Of a stretch of DNA of 64,000 nucleotides, positions 27,345 through 36,062 are shown piece after piece. Source of the stretch: CAZNLH01 sp964573995 (GTDB lineage: Bacteria; Gemmatimonadota; CAZMKB01; CAZNLH01); NCBI GenBank assembly GCA_964573995.1, contig CAZNLH010000003.1:43903-107902 (forward strand), read 5' to 3'. The position numbers and the translations under genes are program-made. Numbering within the stretch: position 1 is the stretch's first letter; each line of letters begins with the position of its first letter. The notes beneath the pieces are model-generated. The model saw only the letters and a program-made list of their open reading frames with translations, did no database searches and was not told the origin of the DNA.

Positions 27345-28607
27345 TCACGACCCCACGCGCTTCACGCCGGCGCCGAGCCGGTTCAACTTGTCCTCAAGCC
27401 GCTCGTAGCCGCGATCCAGGTGATAGATCCTGTTGACCTCCGTCTCTCCTCCGGCGACAAGTCCGGCCAGCACCAGGGCGGCGCTTGCACGGAGGTCCGA
27501 GGCCATGACCTGGGCGCCCGTCAGTGCGGAATCCCCCGTAACGAAGGCCGTGTTGTTCTCAATGCGGATCATCGCGCCCATGCGCATCAATTCAAAGGCA
27601 TAGATGAACCTGTTCTCGAATATCGTCTCCGTCACCGTACTGATCCCCGGCACCGTGCAGGCAAGCGCGACGAACTGGGCCTGCATGTCGGTCGGGAAAC
27701 CCGGATATGGTGAGACCCTGACCTGAAAGGGATGGTACTCCTCCCCGGCTTCGATGTCGATGAAGTCTTCACCGATCTCCACCCGGAAACCGGATTCTCC
27801 GAGGATATCGAGGACGGAGGCCATGTGGGACGGCCTGCATCCGGTCAGGCAGACATCTCCACGGGTAATCGCCGCCGCAACCGCCAGGGTACCGGCCTCT
27901 ATCCTGTCCGGTATGACCCGGTAGCGGGCTGGATGCAGAGAGCCAACCCCCTCGATGACTATGCAGGAATTCCCCGCACCGGATATGCGCGCCCCCATGC
28001 AATTGAGGAAGTCGGCAACGTCCACCACCTCCGGTTCCAACGCCGCGTGTTCGATCGTAGTCTTGCCCCGGGCAAGGGCCGCCGTCATCATCACGTGGAT
28101 CGTGGCCCCCACGCTGCTACCCTTCGGCCCCTCGAGGTTGATGGTCCCCCCGGGCAACGACACTGCCTCGGCCCGGATATAACCGTGCTCGACATCCACG
28201 CGCGCCCCGAGCGCCTGGAGACCTCGTATATGCAGATCAATCGGACGCGGCCCTATTGCACATCCCCCGGGCAAAGAGACCTTCGCCCGGCCCATGGTTG
28301 CCAGCAGGGGCCCCAGGACATAGTAAGACGCCCTCATCGTCTTGACCAACTCGTAGGGGGCCTCCCACCCATTGACGCCCGTTGTATCGATATCGAGCCT
28401 CGAATCCTCGAACCTGACTACTGCCCCAAGGTTCTCCAGCACCCGAGCCATGGTACGCACGTCCCTGAGATCGGGCACGTTCTCGATGGAAACGACGCCG
28501 CGAGTAAGCAGGCAGGCCGCCATGATCGGGAGACAGGCATTCTTTGCCCCGCTCACTTTCACCTCCCCCTTCAGCCTCCTTCCCCCTTCGATGAGAAATT
28601 TTTCCAC
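27345..28607 (-). CDS. murA: UDP-N-acetylglucosamine 1-carboxyvinyltransferase
   Basis: 420 residues. It transfers enolpyruvate from PEP to UDP-GlcNAc, the first committed peptidoglycan step and fosfomycin target. KVSGAKNACLPIMAACLL carries the conserved Lys22-Asn23, and LPGGCAIGPRPIDLH has the active-site Cys116, so it should be fosfomycin sensitive in principle. Other family stretches: ASYYVLGPLLA, ALEPEVVDVADFLNCMGA, DRIEAGT and PGFPTDMQAQF. GTG start shares one base with the prmC stop (TAGTG). Confidence 0.97.
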   Translation of the reverse strand: MEKFLIEGGRRLKGEVKVSGAKNACLPIMAACLLTRGVVSIENVPDLRDVRTMARVLENLGAVVRFEDSRLDIDTTGVNGWEAPYELVKTMRASYYVLGPLLATMGRAKVSLPGGCAIGPRPIDLHIRGLQALGARVDVEHGYIRAEAVSLPGGTINLEGPKGSSVGATIHVMMTAALARGKTTIEHAALEPEVVDVADFLNCMGARISGAGNSCIVIEGVGSLHPARYRVIPDRIEAGTLAVAAAITRGDVCLTGCRPSHMASVLDILGESGFRVEIGEDFIDIEAGEEYHPFQVRVSPYPGFPTDMQAQFVALACTVPGISTVTETIFENRFIYAFELMRMGAMIRIENNTAFVTGDSALTGAQVMASDLRASAALVLAGLVAGGETEVNRIYHLDRGYERLEDKLNRLGAGVKRVGS

Positions 28608-29503
28608 TACTCCGCCTCCTTGCTCGCCAGGACGACCCGTTCCACTCCGCTCAGGTCTTTCTCCAGCGACAGCAGGTTCATGGCGGGCGCATGCTCGATC
28701 AGGTCGATCACGGCTTCACCCTGTTTCTCGCCGATCTCAACGGCCAGCAGTCCCCCGGGCTTCAGATACTCGCCCGACCGCTCCACGATTTCCGCGATAC
28801 ACGAGAGCCCGTCAGGCCCCGCGAACAAGGCGGCTGGAGGCTCATAATCCCTAACCACCCTCGGCAGGTTCTCCCTCTCGGAATCGGGGATATAAGGGGG
28901 ATTCGAGACGACCAGGTCGAACTGTCCCTTCCGCTTCAGTGGAGAATAGAAATCGCCCTGAACGGGAAAGAACCTGCGGGCGAGGTCGAGCGAGTCGGCA
29001 TTGGCGCACGCCACCCGCAGCGCATCCAACGAAGAGTCGACCCCCATGGCCCTGCTCCCACGCAATTGATCCAGCATGGCGAGGGCGATGGCCCCGGAGC
29101 CCGTCCCGAGGTCGAGCAGGAGGAGATCACTCCTCTCTCGCCTTCCGTCCAGGGGCGCATCGACGATGTTCAAGGTCTTCTCGACCAGCACCTCCGTCTC
29201 TGGCCTCGGGATCATGACGCGCGGGTCCACGTGGAGCCGCAGGCCGTAAAACTCGGTGTTGCCGGTAATGTAATCGACCGGCATACCCCTCGCGCGAAGC
29301 CTTAGGTACCTGCGCATCATGTATAACTCACCCTCCTCCATCGGCCGATCGAACCATAGGTAGAGATCGATCCGCTCGCACCTGAGGATGTCGGAAAGGA
29401 GGATTTCGGCCGTCAGGCGCGGGCTCTCGACGCCCTTTTCCTCGAGGTAGCCGGTACTGCGCCGCAGTATCTCAATGACGGTAAGGTGATTGGAGGAATC
29501 CAT
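28607..29503 (-). CDS. prmC: Peptide chain release factor N5-glutamine methyltransferase
   Basis: 298 residues. It methylates the GGQ glutamine of RF1 and RF2. The N-terminal helical domain is followed by a Rossmann MTase with LDLGTGSGAIALAML (SAM loop), DLVVSNPPYIP (NPPY catalytic motif) and PRPETEVLVE, typical of PrmC. It lies directly between its substrate gene prfA (29 bases upstream) and murA, the classic prfA-prmC pair. Confidence 0.96.
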   Translation of the reverse strand: MDSSNHLTVIEILRRSTGYLEEKGVESPRLTAEILLSDILRCERIDLYLWFDRPMEEGELYMMRRYLRLRARGMPVDYITGNTEFYGLRLHVDPRVMIPRPETEVLVEKTLNIVDAPLDGRRERSDLLLLDLGTGSGAIALAMLDQLRGSRAMGVDSSLDALRVACANADSLDLARRFFPVQGDFYSPLKRKGQFDLVVSNPPYIPDSERENLPRVVRDYEPPAALFAGPDGLSCIAEIVERSGEYLKPGGLLAVEIGEKQGEAVIDLIEHAPAMNLLSLEKDLSGVERVVLASKEAE

Positions 29504-29532
29504 AATGCATAAGACCGGTATGCCGGTGATGG

Positions 29533-30615
29533 TCAGCCGCCCGCGCGAGGGGAGAGGGCCCTTTCCTCCAGGTCTGCCTTGCGAAGCGCCTCGAGCAAGT
29601 CATCCAAGCCCCCGTCCATTACCTCATCCAACCGATGCAAGGTGAGTTTTATCCGGTGATCGGTCACCCTCCCCTGAGGATAGTTGTAGGTCCTCACCTT
29701 CTCGCTGCGATCACCGGAGCCGACGATCCTGCGCCTTAGCGTCCCGACCTCTCGTTGCCGCAAGGTCCTCTGCTGATCGAGGAGGCGCGCCCGCAAGACC
29801 TTCATGGCCTTTCGCTTGTTCTTGAGTTGCGACTTCTCGTCCTGGCACTGTACCACGAGTCCCGTCGGGATGTGAGTGATCCTGACGGCCGAATCGGTGG
29901 TGTTGACGCTCTGCCCTCCCGGCCCCGATGAGCGAAAGACATCCACTCGGATCTCGTCATCCTCGATCTTCACCTCCACATCATCGGCCTCCGGCAGCAC
30001 GACAACGCTCGCGGCCGACGTGTGGATCCGCCCGCTCGATTCCGTCGCCGGGACGCGTTGCACACGGTGAACGCCGTTCTCGTATTTCATCAAGCCGAAG
30101 ACCCTGTCATCCTTCGCGGAAAGGCTGAAGACAACCTCCCTGAATCCCCCCACCTCCGTCGGGTGTGAACTCATGACCTCCACCTTCCATCCCTTCCTCT
30201 CAGCGAACCTGTGGTACATCCGGAATAGATCCAAGGCGAAGAGGCTCGCCTCGCCACCCCCCGTTCCAGATCGTATTTCAACGATGGCGTTCTTGTGATC
30301 GGCGGGGTCGGGCTCAATGATCGCCTCCTTTATCGTCCCTTCCAGTTCATCCCTCCGCTTCGACAGTTCATCCATCTCCTCACGCGCCATCGAGAGGAGT
30401 TCCTCGTCCTCCTCCGAGCCGAGTATCACGCGATCGTCCTCGATCCTGCCCAGGACCCCCCGATATTCCCTGTGCAATTCAATTATCCGGGATAACTTGC
30501 CGAATTCCCTGGCCAGGTCCTCATAGGCCTGACGGTCCGCCACAACCTTGGGATCAGAAAGGAGCAAGGAGAGTTCATTGTACCTCTCTTCGATTTGCGC
30601 GAGTTTCTTTTCCAC
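29533..30615 (-). CDS. prfA: Peptide chain release factor 1
   Basis: 360 residues, recognises UAA and UAG. The codon-reading PAT tripeptide (RVPATESSG) identifies RF1 rather than RF2, and the catalytic GGQ lies in SSGPGGQSVNTTDSAVRITH. The N-terminal helical domain and the GTGGGEASLFALDLFRMY element are normal. GTG start; no clear ribosome site. rpmE lies upstream by about 130 bases; prmC follows. Confidence 0.97.
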   Translation of the reverse strand: MEKKLAQIEERYNELSLLLSDPKVVADRQAYEDLAREFGKLSRIIELHREYRGVLGRIEDDRVILGSEEDEELLSMAREEMDELSKRRDELEGTIKEAIIEPDPADHKNAIVEIRSGTGGGEASLFALDLFRMYHRFAERKGWKVEVMSSHPTEVGGFREVVFSLSAKDDRVFGLMKYENGVHRVQRVPATESSGRIHTSAASVVVLPEADDVEVKIEDDEIRVDVFRSSGPGGQSVNTTDSAVRITHIPTGLVVQCQDEKSQLKNKRKAMKVLRARLLDQQRTLRQREVGTLRRRIVGSGDRSEKVRTYNYPQGRVTDHRIKLTLHRLDEVMDGGLDDLLEALRKADLEERALSPRAGG

Positions 30616-30743
30616 TGTAACAAAACCGGCTTTCGGGATCGATGGTAAGGAGGGCTGATACAGGCACTGGGTGGGTGATAACGTTACTCATCGAACGGAG
30701 ACACGGCCCCTTAGGAATCGAAAGTCAGCACTTCGCGGCCCGC

Positions 30744-30980
30744 CTATTTCCTCTCCTTCGCCACCTTTTTCCCGCCCGTCCCCACTTTACCGTATTTCAT
30801 CTTGAACTTCTCCACCCGGCCGGCCGTGTCCACCAGTTTCTGCTTGCCAGTGAAGAAGGGGTGGCACTTGGAGCATATCTCCACGTGGATCTCCTTCTTG
30901 GTCGAATAGGTCTCAATGACATTCCCGCACGCACAGGTGATCCGGCACGGAACATACTCTGGGTGTATACCTTTTTTCAT
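30744..30980 (-). CDS. rpmE: 50S ribosomal protein L31
   Basis: 78 residues from ATG 30980, chosen because GAGGAG lies eight bases upstream; a longer frame from 31007 adds nine residues. MKKGIHPEYVP, TCACGNVIETYS, CSKCHPFFTGKQKLVDTAGRVEKF are the L31 signature, with the CxC/CxxC zinc-binding cysteines retained (the zinc-plus form). The C-terminal tail KYGKVGTGGKKVAKERK is a common basic extension. rpmE-prfA-prmC is a conserved order. Confidence 0.97.
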   Translation of the reverse strand: MKKGIHPEYVPCRITCACGNVIETYSTKKEIHVEICSKCHPFFTGKQKLVDTAGRVEKFKMKYGKVGTGGKKVAKERK

Positions 30981-31107
30981 TGCCCGGCTCCTCGATCGAT
31001 TTTCCATCCTGAAGGCGATAAATCGGCCGTCCCGTACCGGGATCGACCCGAAGATATAAGAATATGGGACTCTTCGGGATAAAGATTAACGATTCAGGCC
31101 GAAAATA

Positions 31108-31878
31108 TCAAGATTTCCGCCCGATCACGATCAGCCGTTTCGCGTCCTGGTCGTAAGGTGCCCCGGAGAGGTCGCCGCAGGCCACCACGTCTTTGAAGCC
31201 GGTCTCGCGGAATAGGTCGCCCAGTTCCACTGCAGAGTAAATTCGGTGGTCGAAACGGTATTCTTTTCTTTCCTTCCCCTTGAAGAGAATCCACCGGTTC
31301 TCAATCCAGCCCCAGTCCTGGCTGACCTTCCTCTCCTCGAGCATCAGGGTCCCCTCTTCGTCCAGGCGATCCCACTGCCTCTCCAGGAACCTGCGCGCCA
31401 GTATCTCCTTCCCCACCACGTCCACGAGAAACGCTCCGCCGGGGCGCAGCGACCGGTACACCCGCTCCATAACGCGTTGATCGTCGCGTCTATCCTCGAA
31501 GTACCCGAAGGACGTGAACATATTCACCACCGCGTCGAAGGCACCCGGCCGCATGAATTCCCGCATATCGGCTCTCGCGAATTCCACTTCGACCCCCTCG
31601 ACCCCGGCCCTCTCGCGCGCGCGACGAAGGTATCCTTCGGTGAGATCGACGCCTGTAACACGGCACCCCTTCCTCGCGAACTCGATGGCGTGCCTGCCCA
31701 CCCCGCAGCAGAGGTCCAGTATGTCCGCGCCCGGTTCGAGCCCGAGCAGCGACATCACGGCCGCCACCTCTTCAGGGGCCTTCTTCCACCGAGATTCGTC
31801 GAAGAGGACGGGGGCGAAGGTCTGCCAGAAGGAATCGTCCTCGAACCATGGCTTGATCGCGTCTTTTCCTGTTCTCAA
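31108..31878 (-). CDS. Class I SAM-dependent methyltransferase
   Basis: 256 residues. The SAM-binding loop ILDLCCGVGRHAIEFARKG (motif I), the acidic end of strand 2 (VTGVDLT), ARADMREF and DAVVNMFTSFGYFED (motif post-I and II) are clear. The N-terminal IKPWFEDDSFWQTFAPVLFD and the C-terminal YRFDHRIYSAVELGDLFRETGF match a common Methyltransf_25-type family whose substrate is not known. The open frame runs back to 32001 inside the upstream gene; I choose TTG 31878 because GGAG lies eight bases before it and earlier residues do not look conserved. It follows the secreted protein by 25 bases. Confidence 0.82.
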   Translation of the reverse strand: MRTGKDAIKPWFEDDSFWQTFAPVLFDESRWKKAPEEVAAVMSLLGLEPGADILDLCCGVGRHAIEFARKGCRVTGVDLTEGYLRRARERAGVEGVEVEFARADMREFMRPGAFDAVVNMFTSFGYFEDRRDDQRVMERVYRSLRPGGAFLVDVVGKEILARRFLERQWDRLDEEGTLMLEERKVSQDWGWIENRWILFKGKERKEYRFDHRIYSAVELGDLFRETGFKDVVACGDLSGAPYDQDAKRLIVIGRKS

Positions 31879-31903
31879 TCTTCTCTCTCCGCCAGGCTCG
31901 AGC

Positions 31904-33934
31904 CTATTTGAGGAGGACCATCTTGCCCCTCTGTTCCCAGTTCCCTGACCTGAGCCTGTAGATGTATATCCCCGAGCCGACGCCGCGTCCAACTCCATCA
32001 CGTCCGTCCCACGTTACCCTGTACGTCCCCGGCGCCTTTCTCCCCGAATCGAGGACCCTCACGAGCCGTCCCCTCAAGTCGTAGACGGCCAGTTCGATCC
32101 CCTCGGTATTCCCCTCCGGGACCTGGTAGGCGATCGTAGTACGCGGGTTGAAGGGGTTCGGATAGTTCTGCGACAGCGCGAGGGCCCTCGGAAGACCAGC
32201 CATGTCTCCCTCGTCTCCGATCGATACCGTCAGGTCCATTATGGGCGAGGATGCCGACGCGTATACCTCACGCGACGGATAGTCCTGCAGGAAGACGACA
32301 ACCTCGCAATGGGAATCGACCCAAGCGGGATCCACCGAGAAGTTCACGACCTCGTGGTCCGAATCGCCCTTGCTGAGATAGACCGGAATCCCCGTCGAGT
32401 CCGGGAACATCCCCCTCTGAACGAAGTGGAGGCTGTCTTCTTGCTGCCACGAGTAGGGGATGTGGCTCTCGGCAAGGACGGTATAGAGCCTGAGGTCCGT
32501 TCCCGGGATCCCGTCGACCGCGTTGAGGTCGACGTAGACGACCCCGTTCCTGGTCGCCTCGTTGTAATTTCCCTGAAGCAGGATGTCAACCGGTATCCTG
32601 CTCTGGAACTCTTCGTCCAGGGCGGCACGATAGGAATTGTAGATCGTCGGGCTCCCCCCGGTGACCCTGCTGATGCCGTCGAATATCACAGTCGGATAAG
32701 CACTTATATTGTAATACGCGAGCCTGGAATTGCCCGGGCCGTTGCTGAAATCGTCGTTGTCGTGGTAGGCGACTATCGCCACGGAATCGCCCGCCTCCTC
32801 TCTCAGGGAGTCTAAGCCATCGGCGGCATATGGACAGTATACGCACCAGGTGCCTGTGGCCTCCTCGACAAGGGCCTGCCTGCGTTGCACGGTGTAGTTG
32901 TGGGTCGTCACAACCCTCGAGTCGTTTCCCGGTGTGACATCGCCGGGCAGGAGGGTGGTAAAGGCAACCTGGTAGACGTTGCCCGAGCCAGGACTCCACT
33001 GGGAGAAGGAGACGGTCTCCGTGGTGCCGGCCCCGAGGGAAGAGACGTTCGCCGTATCCACGTACGATGTAGCGCCCTCCAGTTCAATCCGGCATTCCAC
33101 GTCGAAATCCTCCGTATACGCCCCCCAGTTCTTGACTACGGCGGACGGTGCGACCGAAGACCCGGCCTCGTACTCCTCCCCGGGCGCAACGATAGACAAC
33201 ACGCCCACATCGTGCGCCGGCCCGCCGGCCCGTTGAGTATAAGCCCGGAGCAGGAGGTCCCCGTAAGTGGCCGACGGATTCCATTCGCCATTGTAGTAAT
33301 CCCACGTATGGACAACCTCGTAGCCCGAGTCATACACCATCGCCGGGCAGTTCGGCCCGTCCTCCAACTGTATGTAGACGCCGTAGAAATTGCCGTCCTG
33401 TATCACCACCCCGGTGTCATTCACCGTGAACTCGTTCCAGTCTCCGAGAGTAATGGCGTTGATCAATGTGTCCGCGCTCAGGATCGTACCGGGAGATCCC
33501 CCGGGCCCGTCGTCGTCGACTATCCAGAGGATCAGGTCGTCCCCGCCCGGGTCGGGCCACCCGGATGGAAAATACTGGATGATAGAGGCCACCTTGCAAG
33601 GGTAATAATAGGGTTCGAATTCCACCCCCCCACCGTTTCCTCCGCTAAAGTAGTAAAGCCAGGTCGAGGAACTTCCGTCGTCCCACCTAAGGGTGTCACC
33701 GGGGTTCCCGATGGGCCGGCTCGGTCTTCCTGCCTCAAGTCCTTCACGCATCGACATGGACATCCGGTCCAAGGGAAGCGACAGGACGAAGGACCGGCCG
33801 GGCGCAATACCCAGGCCCCTCGCGCCTTCAGGGGCGAGCAAGTCCCCTCCCCACGAGGAGACCGGTATGGAAATACAAAGGAAAACGAGGACGCAAAATA
33901 CCACTGTTCTCTCTACCAACGTGCGGATGGACAT
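31904..33934 (-). CDS. Secreted Omp28-like protein with C-terminal FlgD/T9SS-type sorting domain
   Basis: 676 residues. Signal peptide at the start (helix about residues 9-26). Residues 60-220 look like a beta-sandwich with WLYYFSGGNGGG and many Gly, Asp and aromatic residues, then a CARDB-like Ig region (DVGVLSIVAPGEEYEAGSS). The middle is an Omp28/thioredoxin-like domain: VEEATGTWCVYCPYAADGLD with a CVYC active-site-like pair and YPTVIFDG (cis-Pro). The C-terminus is a FlgD-Ig-like domain (LSQNYPNPFNPRTTIAYQVP, DGRDGVGRGVGSGIYIYRLRSG, ending KMVLLK). This architecture is common in FCB phyla and points to a secreted or surface thiol-active protein. Confidence 0.88.
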   Translation of the reverse strand: MSIRTLVERTVVFCVLVFLCISIPVSSWGGDLLAPEGARGLGIAPGRSFVLSLPLDRMSMSMREGLEAGRPSRPIGNPGDTLRWDDGSSSTWLYYFSGGNGGGVEFEPYYYPCKVASIIQYFPSGWPDPGGDDLILWIVDDDGPGGSPGTILSADTLINAITLGDWNEFTVNDTGVVIQDGNFYGVYIQLEDGPNCPAMVYDSGYEVVHTWDYYNGEWNPSATYGDLLLRAYTQRAGGPAHDVGVLSIVAPGEEYEAGSSVAPSAVVKNWGAYTEDFDVECRIELEGATSYVDTANVSSLGAGTTETVSFSQWSPGSGNVYQVAFTTLLPGDVTPGNDSRVVTTHNYTVQRRQALVEEATGTWCVYCPYAADGLDSLREEAGDSVAIVAYHDNDDFSNGPGNSRLAYYNISAYPTVIFDGISRVTGGSPTIYNSYRAALDEEFQSRIPVDILLQGNYNEATRNGVVYVDLNAVDGIPGTDLRLYTVLAESHIPYSWQQEDSLHFVQRGMFPDSTGIPVYLSKGDSDHEVVNFSVDPAWVDSHCEVVVFLQDYPSREVYASASSPIMDLTVSIGDEGDMAGLPRALALSQNYPNPFNPRTTIAYQVPEGNTEGIELAVYDLRGRLVRVLDSGRKAPGTYRVTWDGRDGVGRGVGSGIYIYRLRSGNWEQRGKMVLLK

Positions 33935-34173
33935 CTATCCCTCCTTGCCTGAAGGTATACGGCGCAATACCGAACCGGCCCCGCGACACCCCTTTATGAA
34001 TATATTCTTAAATAAACCTATATCGATCCATGCACCAGGGCAAGAAATAAGATCCGGCAACCGCGATAGGGGCAAGGGGCAGAAAACGGGAACCTTCCTC
34101 GATAAGAATGTTATAATAACGGCATGGGAGTCAGATTGCGCATCAACACCGGAAACGAGGAGGTTGCGATCCA

Positions 34174-34350
34174 ATGCGGTGTCCCGATTGTGGCGAAGAA
34201 TTCGACCGGAAGACGATTGTCGACAACGAAAACAAGTGCCCCAAGTGCGGATACGACTTCAAGGAAGGGGATGAACAATCGACGGACGACTTCGACGACC
34301 TGATGATGACGGACTTTGTCGCCGACGGTGAACTGGACGGCGACTTCTGA
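34174..34350 (+). CDS. Small acidic zinc-ribbon protein (58 residues)
   Basis: ATG 34174 is preceded by GAGGAGGT nine bases upstream, an excellent ribosome site. The 58-residue product starts MRCPDCGEEFDRKTIV, has a second pair in KCPKCGYDF, and ends in a strongly acidic tail (DDFDDLMMTDFVADGELDGDF). Two CxxC pairs form a zinc ribbon of the FmdB/regulatory type, but the family is not recognised. A TATAAT at 34112-34117 could be its -10. It diverges from the secreted protein and converges on the octaheme cytochrome gene. Confidence 0.78.
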   Translation: MRCPDCGEEFDRKTIVDNENKCPKCGYDFKEGDEQSTDDFDDLMMTDFVADGELDGDF

Positions 34351-34366
34351 GTGATCTTCACCTCCA

Positions 34367-34390
34367 GGGCCCGAGTGAACTCAAAGGCCC
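34367..34390. terminator. Hairpin between convergent zinc-ribbon and cytochrome genes
   Basis: Two stacked stems (GGGCC/GGCCC at the base, GAGT/ACTC above, 2-base loop) in the 46-base gap between converging genes; a candidate bidirectional terminator without a T-run. Confidence 0.4.
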
Positions 34391-34396
34391 CACGGG

Positions 34397-35917
34397 TTAA
34401 CGATCTCGACCTGTTCCTTCGCCCGCCTGCCTCGACTCAAGCCACTCCTCCATCTCCCGGAGGTTCGCGGTCATATCCCACCAACCGTTCTTGAAGGTGG
34501 CGTAATCCGGGCCGCCCATCGCCACGGCGTACCGGATCGAGTTGGCGTAGAAGAGCCAGGACCGGACCCACATCTGCTCGATCGACTCATCGAACGGGTT
34601 CGACCGGTCTGCCAGGCCCTCGTCCCACGCCTTTTCGACGAGTTGCGTGGCCGTCCTGGTCATCCTGTCAGTCTCGGCGATCGTGGTGTCGAGACGGGCG
34701 AAGTGCCCGGCCGCCCAGTCGGTGCCGTGGCAGGAACGGCACAGTCGAACCATCGCCCCCCTGCGACGCTCTTGCTCCTTGCGGCCGATCAGGTAGGACG
34801 AGGCCGGCTCTCCCGAAAAGGTAGTGGGCAGTGGAAGGCCGTCCGCGTTGCGGATAAGGTAGGTCTCCCCCCTCGCGGGCTGCGGGTGCGAGTATATGAG
34901 GCCAAAGAGACGCACCCAGAGGCGGGCCCCGAAATCGTGTGTCCTCGGGGCGATCACCTCGCCGCCCGGGGTCGCTATCAGGCTCGCGTGACAGACCGCG
35001 CACGTGGGGGCCGTAAAGTCCTGCCCCGGGTGCCAGGGGACCTGCCCCCAGTCCCACTCGTCCCCCTTCGAGAGGAAGATGTTGCCGTGCTTGCTCTCCC
35101 TGTACACCTCCCAGGCCGGGACATCCGGCTCCAGGTGACACTGGGCGCAGGTGAAGGGCTTTCTCGAGACCTCTATCGAGAAACCGTGCCTCGGGTGGCA
35201 TGAAGTACACGACCCGAGGCTTCCGTCCGGGTTCACCCTGCCAACGCCCTGGTTGGGCCAGTTAGCGAGGTCGGGAACCTCGATGCCCCCCATCTCGGTC
35301 TCGACCTTCTTCATCCCCCTGACCGTAACCCGCGTGCCGTGGCAGCCGTTGCACGTGGCCCCCTTGGTGGCCTCCGATGCCTTTACCAGGTGGGTCGACC
35401 CCTCGCTGTCGATTTCCTTGACGCCCGTAATCGTCTCGACGAGGGTGTGATAAACGGCGTTCTTCTCCAGGTTGTCAAGCGCGTGGGCCTTCTTGCTGCC
35501 GGAGTATTCCTCCACCTCTACCGGGTGGCAGGTCTTGCAGTCGTTCGGAGACACCACAACGTTGACCCTGTATCCCATGTGTTCGAAGTTGTCGCCGTGC
35601 GAGGAGGGGTTCAGGCCGTGGCACTCGTAACAGCCGGTGACCACCGACCGCAGGCCTTCAGGGACCTTATCGGCCGAGATTCTCCGTTCCAACGGCCTCT
35701 TCCCGAGGGCCCTCTCCGGGGTCACGATCGCGTGGCGGCTCGACCTCCAGTCGGCCACGATCCCAGGTGTCAGCGTCTCGTGGCAGGCTATGCACGCCTC
35801 GGTCTCGTCGCTCATGGGCGAGGGGCCTTGAACTCCCCCATCCCCCCTCGCCCACCCTATCTGGAAGGATGAAACCAGGAAGACAAGGGCGCCCATTCTT
35901 GCCAGGGAATGTTTCAT
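34397..35917 (-). CDS. Octaheme c-type cytochrome, hydroxylamine-oxidoreductase-like
   Basis: 506 residues from ATG 35917 (AAGGAAG five bases upstream); signal peptide in the first 25 residues, so periplasmic. Eight CXXCH heme sites start at about residues 42, 96, 127, 189, 237, 257, 306 and 393. Spacing and surrounding motifs (SKHGNIF, TCAVCHASL, CRSCHGTDWAAGHF, and GGPDYATFKNGWW near the end) fit the HAO/octaheme nitrite-or-hydroxylamine reductase superfamily. True HAO has a Tyr cross-linked to the catalytic heme. I cannot align it with confidence; the C-terminal segment has WW where many relatives have an aromatic-Gly-x-Tyr pattern, suggesting a reductive, non-cross-linked member. No c554 or quinone-linked partner is in the window. 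Confidence 0.85.
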   Translation of the reverse strand: MKHSLARMGALVFLVSSFQIGWARGDGGVQGPSPMSDETEACIACHETLTPGIVADWRSSRHAIVTPERALGKRPLERRISADKVPEGLRSVVTGCYECHGLNPSSHGDNFEHMGYRVNVVVSPNDCKTCHPVEVEEYSGSKKAHALDNLEKNAVYHTLVETITGVKEIDSEGSTHLVKASEATKGATCNGCHGTRVTVRGMKKVETEMGGIEVPDLANWPNQGVGRVNPDGSLGSCTSCHPRHGFSIEVSRKPFTCAQCHLEPDVPAWEVYRESKHGNIFLSKGDEWDWGQVPWHPGQDFTAPTCAVCHASLIATPGGEVIAPRTHDFGARLWVRLFGLIYSHPQPARGETYLIRNADGLPLPTTFSGEPASSYLIGRKEQERRRGAMVRLCRSCHGTDWAAGHFARLDTTIAETDRMTRTATQLVEKAWDEGLADRSNPFDESIEQMWVRSWLFYANSIRYAVAMGGPDYATFKNGWWDMTANLREMEEWLESRQAGEGTGRDR

Positions 35918-36062
35918 GTCCGCTTCCTTTCCACTCAATGCCGCGCCGGAACCGCCAACGCGAAACCGCCCCGGTGACGTGGGGACCGATCAGACGATAA
36001 TGAGAGGCAGGGTCCCCGTTCGAGGCAATTCAATTCCGGGCATGTTCCAGATCCACCCGCGC

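Noticed and set aside
27732..28847. 371-residue plus-strand frame across murA and prmC
   Set aside because: Shadow frame in GC-rich sequence; both minus-strand genes are certain.
32885..33952. 355-residue plus-strand frame opposite the Omp28-like gene
   Set aside because: Antisense shadow; no start signal and no recognisable domain.
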